A stretch of 9,548 bases of DNA from Pseudomonadota bacterium (GTDB lineage: Bacteria > Pseudomonadota > Gammaproteobacteria > CAMYNG01): the NCBI GenBank assembly GCA_020347585.1, contig CP070733.1, forward strand, positions 1,761,694 through 1,771,241, in the 5' to 3' direction. How positions within the stretch are numbered: position 1 is the stretch's first letter; each line of letters opens with the position of its first letter. Below are positions 6,424 through 9,548 of this stretch, in pieces. Below the pieces are notes generated by a model. It had not been told where the DNA came from. It saw nothing but the letters and a program-made list of their open reading frames with translations, and did not search any database. The translations under genes were made by a program, and so were the position numbers.

Positions 6424-7137
6424 TCAGGTGACGTTGCGCATTGTGGTGACCAGCGCGCGCTGTATCTCTTCGAGCTGTTCGCCGTGCTCGCCGATGATCG
6501 CCAAGGCGCCATAGCGGGTCGGCAGAATGTAACCCTCAAAGCGCTCGTCGCGGACCGCAGTTCGCTCGCGAACCTGTTCGCCCGGTATGATGAGTACGGT
6601 GACCGGTCCCTGCTTGCCAGCCAACACCAGGTGGGCGCCCTTGTCCTTGCGCATCGGGCAGGGATGAGCGAAGTTGACCTGCGCGGGCAGCGCATCGGCG
6701 CGCACGCCGAAGCGATTGACAACCTGGTTCAGTTCGGCGAGCTGCACGTCGTTGCGTTCGTGCAGGTGGCCCTCTTCATCATGGATGTGATTGAGCACCA
6801 GCTGGTCCAGCGGAGCCTGAACGCGCTGCGTGTACTTGGTAAGCATCCAGCCGCTAACGACACCGACGGTGAGCAGCATAGTGGCCGCCACGGCGTAGAT
6901 GCGTTGGTTCCAGGCGCGCCGGGCGCGTGAGGCCTTAACACTCTGGCGCAGCAGGATGCGCGATTCGAGGCCCTCGGGCGCCTCGACGGCAAGCGTCTGT
7001 CCGAGATTGTGCTCAAAGCGCTGCAGACGCGCATTAAACGTGGCGCACGCGGCGCACTTGCCGGCGTGTTCCAGCAATTCGGGGTCGCGCGAGCCGGGCT
7101 CGATGGTCATTAGCCGGCGATATTCCAGGCAATTCAT
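6424..7137 (-). CDS. zinc-binding anti-sigma factor, DUF3379 type
   Basis: The 237-residue protein begins MNCLEYRRLM and continues with C3, then H24-AGK-C28-AA-C31, the HX3CX2C signature of ZAS-type anti-sigma factors, which hold zinc and bind the sigma factor in the cytoplasm. Residues ~80-98 (IYAVAATMLLTVGVVSGWM) form one membrane helix, and the remaining ~135 residues should be periplasmic, with the conserved 'AHPCPMRKDKGAHLVL' region (~157-172) typical of DUF3379 proteins. Its likely role is to sequester the ECF sigma factor encoded just upstream until a signal releases it. In some ZAS proteins that signal is oxidation of the zinc site; the family motif makes this possible here, not proven. 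The ATG at 7137 is 4 bp after the sigma stop codon, so translation is probably coupled. Confidence 0.87.
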   Translation of the reverse strand: MNCLEYRRLMTIEPGSRDPELLEHAGKCAACATFNARLQRFEHNLGQTLAVEAPEGLESRILLRQSVKASRARRAWNQRIYAVAATMLLTVGVVSGWMLTKYTQRVQAPLDQLVLNHIHDEEGHLHERNDVQLAELNQVVNRFGVRADALPAQVNFAHPCPMRKDKGAHLVLAGKQGPVTVLIIPGEQVRERTAVRDERFEGYILPTRYGALAIIGEHGEQLEEIQRALVTTMRNVT

Positions 7138-7141
7138 GGTT

Positions 7142-7672
7142 CTACTTCACCTTGCTGTCAGTCACGATGTCTTCGTCTTCGAAGCACTTGCGCAGTTTCT
7201 GCCGCGCTCGGAACAGCCTTGTCATTACTGCACCCGGCTTGATGTCCAGTTGCTGGGCGATCTCCTCGCAGCTGTAACCGCCCAGCACCTGCAGCAGCAG
7301 CGGCTCGCGGTATTCCAGCGACAGGCTTGCCAGCGCCTGCTCCATGCCAAGGTTCTGCGAGTGGTCGTCATGTTGCACGAACTCATCATCTAGCCCGGTG
7401 ATACGCTCGACGTCCATTTCGTCCAGGGATTGCACTTCCGGTTGCACCCGCGAAAAGCGCCGCAAGTTCTCGCGCCGCAGGATTGTGATCAGCCACTGCT
7501 TTGCCGACCCGGGATCCTGAAGTGAGTCCAGCGCCTTCCAGGCTCGCATGAACGTTTCCTGCACCAGGTCTTCAGCCACTTCAGGGCTGCGGCACAGCCA
7601 CACAGCATAGCGGTACAGGTCCTTTGAGTATGCGTTTACCAGGGCTTCGAACTGTATCTGGCGCGGCGTCAT
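7142..7672 (-). CDS. ECF-type RNA polymerase sigma factor
   Basis: The product is a 176-residue group 4 sigma factor. Region 2 covers residues ~8-74 and includes 'AEDLVQETFMRAW', the -10-binding and core-binding segment. Region 4 covers ~111-163, with the helix-turn-helix 'YSCEEIAQQLDIKPGAVMTRLFRARQKLR' (split here across about residues 133-161) that reads the -35 element. There is no region 3, as expected for ECF factors. The ATG at 7672 is preferred: a TTG at 7711 would add 13 residues but would lie upstream of the predicted transcript start. The anti-sigma gene follows after 4 bp. ECF factors usually activate their own operon together with a small stress or envelope regulon; which genes it controls cannot be read here. 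The PQQ dehydrogenase upstream lies on the same strand, 130 bp away. Confidence 0.92.
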   Translation of the reverse strand: MTPRQIQFEALVNAYSKDLYRYAVWLCRSPEVAEDLVQETFMRAWKALDSLQDPGSAKQWLITILRRENLRRFSRVQPEVQSLDEMDVERITGLDDEFVQHDDHSQNLGMEQALASLSLEYREPLLLQVLGGYSCEEIAQQLDIKPGAVMTRLFRARQKLRKCFEDEDIVTDSKVK

Positions 7673-7702
7673 ATCGATAAGGAACCCGGTCCGTGGCGAT
7701 TC

Positions 7703-7730
7703 ATTACACAAAGACAGGGGCTATCGGCAA
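7703..7730 (-). promoter_or_regulatory. sigma70-type promoter for the sigma/anti-sigma operon
   Basis: On the minus strand TTGCCG (7730-7725, 4 of 6) and TGTAAT (7708-7703, 5 of 6) are 16 bp apart. Transcription would begin near 7696, about 24 nt before the ATG at 7672. I looked for an ECF-style GGAAC/GTC pair for self-activation and did not find one. Confidence 0.42.
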
Positions 7731-7751
7731 AAGATTTCGCTTGCGCCACAG

Positions 7752-7765
7752 AAACCGTCTGGTTT
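7752..7765. repeat. short inverted repeat before the sigma operon
   Basis: AAACC (7752-7756) and GGTTT (7761-7765) flank GTCT. It lies between the end of the PQQ dehydrogenase gene and the candidate sigma promoter, ~22 bp upstream of the -35. It could be a weak hairpin or an operator; there is no T-run on the minus strand after it. Confidence 0.25.
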
Positions 7766-7802
7766 AAGCCCGCCGCACGGCGCACTGAGAGGCAACCTGC
7801 TG

Positions 7803-8987
7803 TCATGGCGGTGCCGCGCGGAAGATTTCTCCGCCATGGTCGACCACGTACAGCTCCCCGTCGTGGCCCTCGGCGAAGGAGGAGACTCGCAGGTCGGAGG
7901 CCAGCAGTTGCACCGGGTTGCCGGGTGGAGTGGCATCGACGCGCAAGCCCCAGATACGGCCACTGCAGTAGTCTGCGTACACATAGTAGCCGCGCAGCGC
8001 AGGCAGCGCCGTCCCACGATAGACGTAGCCGCCGGTCACCGAGCAGCCCATGTTGTGCCCGTATTCGGCAACCGGGTCTACGAGGCCATCACCCCTGCAA
8101 CGCCGGTTGTGGAAGCAGTGCGCTCCCTCACGGATGTTCCAACCGTAGTTTGCCCCGGCCCGCACCTGGTTGATCTCCTCCCAGCGGTCCTGGCCCACGT
8201 CGGCGACCCACAGCCGGCCAGTGTTGCGATCGAAGCTCCAGCGCCACGGGTTTCGCAGGCCCCAGGCATAGATTTCCGGCCGCCCGGCGCCGCCTGCAGC
8301 AAAGGGATTGTCCGCGGGGATGGCATAGGGCGGAGGCCCATCGATGTCGATGCGCAGCATGGCGCCCAGCAGCGTACCGGGATTTTGGCCGTGTTCACGG
8401 GGATCGCCACCGGCACCGCCGTCACCGAGACCAATGTAGAGATAGCCATCGGGCCCGAAGGCGATCTGTCCCCCGTTATGGTTGCCCCAGGGTTGCTCGA
8501 CGGTAAGCACGGGCTGCTCTGAGGCAGTTTCGAGGCTCCGCGCATCGGCGCTTGCCACGAACTGTGAAACGTACGATACCAGGGGCGAACCCCGGCGTGT
8601 GTAGGAAATATACACGCGCCGGTTGTCGGCGAACTTCGGATGAAATGCCATGCCCAGAAGGCCCGCCTCGTTGGGACCGTCCTCAACCCGATCAGTAAGG
8701 TCGGCGAATATCCGGCCTTTACGGCTTCCCTCGCGCTCAAGCATTACAATGCGTCCGGCCTGTTCCAGCACATACCAGCGTGAGTTGTTGCCCGGTGCCT
8801 GGTAAAGCGCGAGGGGTTTCTTGAAACGGCGCCCGTCGAAGATCCGCTGCAGTCGCACGGTGGGCGGTTGGTCCTTCACTTCGGGCAATGCCGCACGGAT
8901 TGCCTCTGTTGGCGCCAGCACAAACGTCGTCGAGAGAAAAAGCACTGACAGCGCAAGTTGCCCGCGGTGTTGGTTAGTCGTGTACAT
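7803..8987 (-). CDS. exported PQQ-dependent aldose sugar dehydrogenase
   Basis: This is a 394-residue six-bladed beta-propeller of the glucose/sorbosone dehydrogenase family. Such enzymes oxidise aldose sugars at C1 in the periplasm using PQQ and calcium and pass electrons to the respiratory chain. Diagnostic motifs: 'GNHNGGQIAFGPDGYLYIG' with H170 as the likely catalytic base, 'LGDGGAGGDP', 'YAWGLRNPWRWSFD' with R245, 'VADVGQDRWEEIN', and 'GGYVYRG' (~319-325). Four cysteines (C291, C297, C315, C341) in the late blades could form disulfides. The ATG at 8987 is chosen because it gives a normal signal peptide (hydrophobic core LALSVLFLSTTFVLA, ~11-25). ATG 9041 has a possible GGAA site upstream, and the frame stays open to 9137. 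No PQQ biosynthesis genes are in the window, so PQQ must come from elsewhere. The true sugar is not readable; some relatives are poorly characterised. Confidence 0.88.
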   Translation of the reverse strand: MYTTNQHRGQLALSVLFLSTTFVLAPTEAIRAALPEVKDQPPTVRLQRIFDGRRFKKPLALYQAPGNNSRWYVLEQAGRIVMLEREGSRKGRIFADLTDRVEDGPNEAGLLGMAFHPKFADNRRVYISYTRRGSPLVSYVSQFVASADARSLETASEQPVLTVEQPWGNHNGGQIAFGPDGYLYIGLGDGGAGGDPREHGQNPGTLLGAMLRIDIDGPPPYAIPADNPFAAGGAGRPEIYAWGLRNPWRWSFDRNTGRLWVADVGQDRWEEINQVRAGANYGWNIREGAHCFHNRRCRGDGLVDPVAEYGHNMGCSVTGGYVYRGTALPALRGYYVYADYCSGRIWGLRVDATPPGNPVQLLASDLRVSSFAEGHDGELYVVDHGGEIFRAAPP

Positions 8988-9034
8988 GGAACGCGATGTG
9001 TTTGCCCACAGCCCGTAACGGTTGCGCCAAGCGT

Positions 9035-9046
9035 AGCGCATGCGCT
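9035..9046. repeat. 12 bp perfect palindrome in a divergent intergenic region
   Basis: AGCGCATGCGCT is its own reverse complement. It sits between the PQQ dehydrogenase and the YgjP-like gene, ~50 bp upstream of the preferred dehydrogenase start. It could be an operator; in GC-rich DNA it could also be chance. If translation began at 9041, it would cover that start codon. Confidence 0.25.
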
Positions 9047-9089
9047 TTTCCGGCGCGAGTTTGGGGGTTGCTTGGGCGGGTTTTTCCCC

Positions 9090-9110
9090 GCGCGCCGGGC
9101 GCGCTACAAT
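9090..9110 (+). promoter_or_regulatory. candidate promoter with an embedded inverted repeat
   Basis: TACAAT (9105-9110, 5 of 6 to the -10 consensus) lies 29 bp before the GTG at 9140. It directly abuts a perfect 7 bp inverted repeat, GCGCGCC-g-GGCGCGC (9090-9104), that fills the place of the -35/-10 spacer. The -35 candidate (TTTTCC, 9082-9087, 17 bp spacing) is poor. A repeat in the spacer is a typical repressor or activator site, but the GC bias of the region weakens the case. Confidence 0.35.
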
Positions 9111-9139
9111 CGGCGCTAACCCGATAGCCCGGCACAAGC

Positions 9140-9548
9140 GTGAATCCTGAATCTGACCGACAACTGTCCCTGCCGCTGTACCCGGCCTATCGGCAGCGCC
9201 ACAGCCGCAGGGCGCGGCGCATGCAGTTGAAGGTGACGCCGCTGGGTGAGGTCGAAGTGGTGGTGCCGAGCGGTGCGAGCAGCCTGGAGGTACAACGCTT
9301 TGTCAGTGATAACGCGCAGTGGCTTGTCGAGGCGTTACGCTACTACGATGAAAAGCGCCAGCGCGAGCCGCAGTTGAATGCGCGCCTGCAACGGCAAATT
9401 TCACTGCCGGCCGTTGCTGAGAATTGGCAGGTCAGCTACGCGGGCGGAGCACGCTGTCGCGTCACGGCGTGCCGACACGCTGGCGAATTGTGCGTGCGCA
9501 GCACAGACGTGCGCGCGGCGCGGCGCGCGCTGGGCGCCTGGCTGGGCC
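9140..9548 (+). CDS. YgjP-like (DUF45/M48-type) metallopeptidase, N-terminal part
   Basis: A frame with no stop runs from the GTG at 9140 to the end of the window (136 residues), so the gene continues beyond it. The segment 'RHSRRARRMQLKVTPLGEVE' followed by 'VVVPSGASSLEVQRFVSDN' and 'QWLVEALRYY' (about residues 20-68) is the characteristic N-terminus of YgjP-like proteins, where an arginine-rich 'RSxRARR' start leads to a 'VxVPxGxS' strand and a helix ending in W. Family members carry an HEXXH-type zinc site further on, not reached here. Biological substrates in this family are not established. The part after ~residue 85 is more divergent and has several cysteines. The GTG start has no clear ribosome binding site; it is chosen because a likely -10 lies just upstream and no earlier start fits. 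Confidence 0.78.
   Translation, partial: MNPESDRQLSLPLYPAYRQRHSRRARRMQLKVTPLGEVEVVVPSGASSLEVQRFVSDNAQWLVEALRYYDEKRQREPQLNARLQRQISLPAVAENWQVSYAGGARCRVTACRHAGELCVRSTDVRAARRALGAWLG

Noticed and set aside
6394..6930. A 178-codon plus-strand frame with TTG start behind a near-perfect AGGAGGT (6383-6389)
   Set aside because: It lies almost wholly antisense to the well-supported anti-sigma gene, and its protein has no recognisable domain. The ribosome-binding match is striking but most likely chance; conservation of this frame in relatives would overturn this.
7673..7711. TTG start at 7711 for the sigma factor
   Set aside because: It has no ribosome binding site and lies upstream of the predicted transcript start; the ATG at 7672 begins where the sigma family sequence begins.
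7836..8740. Long frames on both strands across the PQQ dehydrogenase
   Set aside because: The dehydrogenase frame has family motifs along its whole length; the others have none and are shadows of it.
9062..9104. The 9090-9104 hairpin as a terminator
   Set aside because: On the plus strand the T-run precedes the hairpin and on the minus strand it is followed by A residues, so neither orientation makes an intrinsic terminator.

Overview
The window is about 9.5 kb of GC-rich bacterial chromosome. I see no mobile elements, CRISPR arrays, tRNAs or rRNAs. The gene content fits a Gammaproteobacterium: a PpnP nucleoside phosphorylase, an ECF sigma factor paired with a DUF3379-type anti-sigma factor, a DUF3604 protein and a periplasmic PQQ-type aldose dehydrogenase. 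This placement rests on remembered family distributions, not on a search, and I do not name a genus.

Left part (1-4185, all plus strand). The C-terminal end of a DUF3604 protein is followed 31 bp later by a secreted protein of unknown function made of two tandem copies of one ~118-residue domain. A good sigma70-like promoter then precedes ppnP, with a small uncharacterised acidic protein just downstream in the same direction. A 442 bp stretch with no convincing gene follows. Next come an exported metallo-beta-lactamase-fold hydrolase with a complete set of metal ligands, a clear intrinsic terminator, and a small three-helix membrane protein.

Middle (4185-5580). A single-domain thioredoxin with a WCPPC active site (minus strand) ends tail-to-tail against the membrane protein. 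It is divergently transcribed from a membrane-anchored alpha/beta hydrolase of the YfhR/BEM46 type, and the ~180 bp between them holds promoter-like sequences.

Right part (5613-9548). A minus-strand block reads, in transcription order: PQQ-dependent sugar dehydrogenase (exported), ECF sigma factor, anti-sigma factor with a HX3CX2C zinc-binding motif, and a protein joining a CPHC thioredoxin-like domain to HEAT repeats. The sigma and anti-sigma genes are 4 bp apart, and the thioredoxin-HEAT gene follows in the same direction. I read these three as a candidate redox- or metal-responsive regulatory module with its own promoter. The window ends inside a divergently transcribed gene for a YgjP-like (DUF45) metallopeptidase, whose catalytic part lies beyond the edge.

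The most interesting points are the sigma/anti-sigma/thioredoxin-HEAT cluster, the duplicated-domain secreted protein, and the uncharacterised gene behind ppnP.
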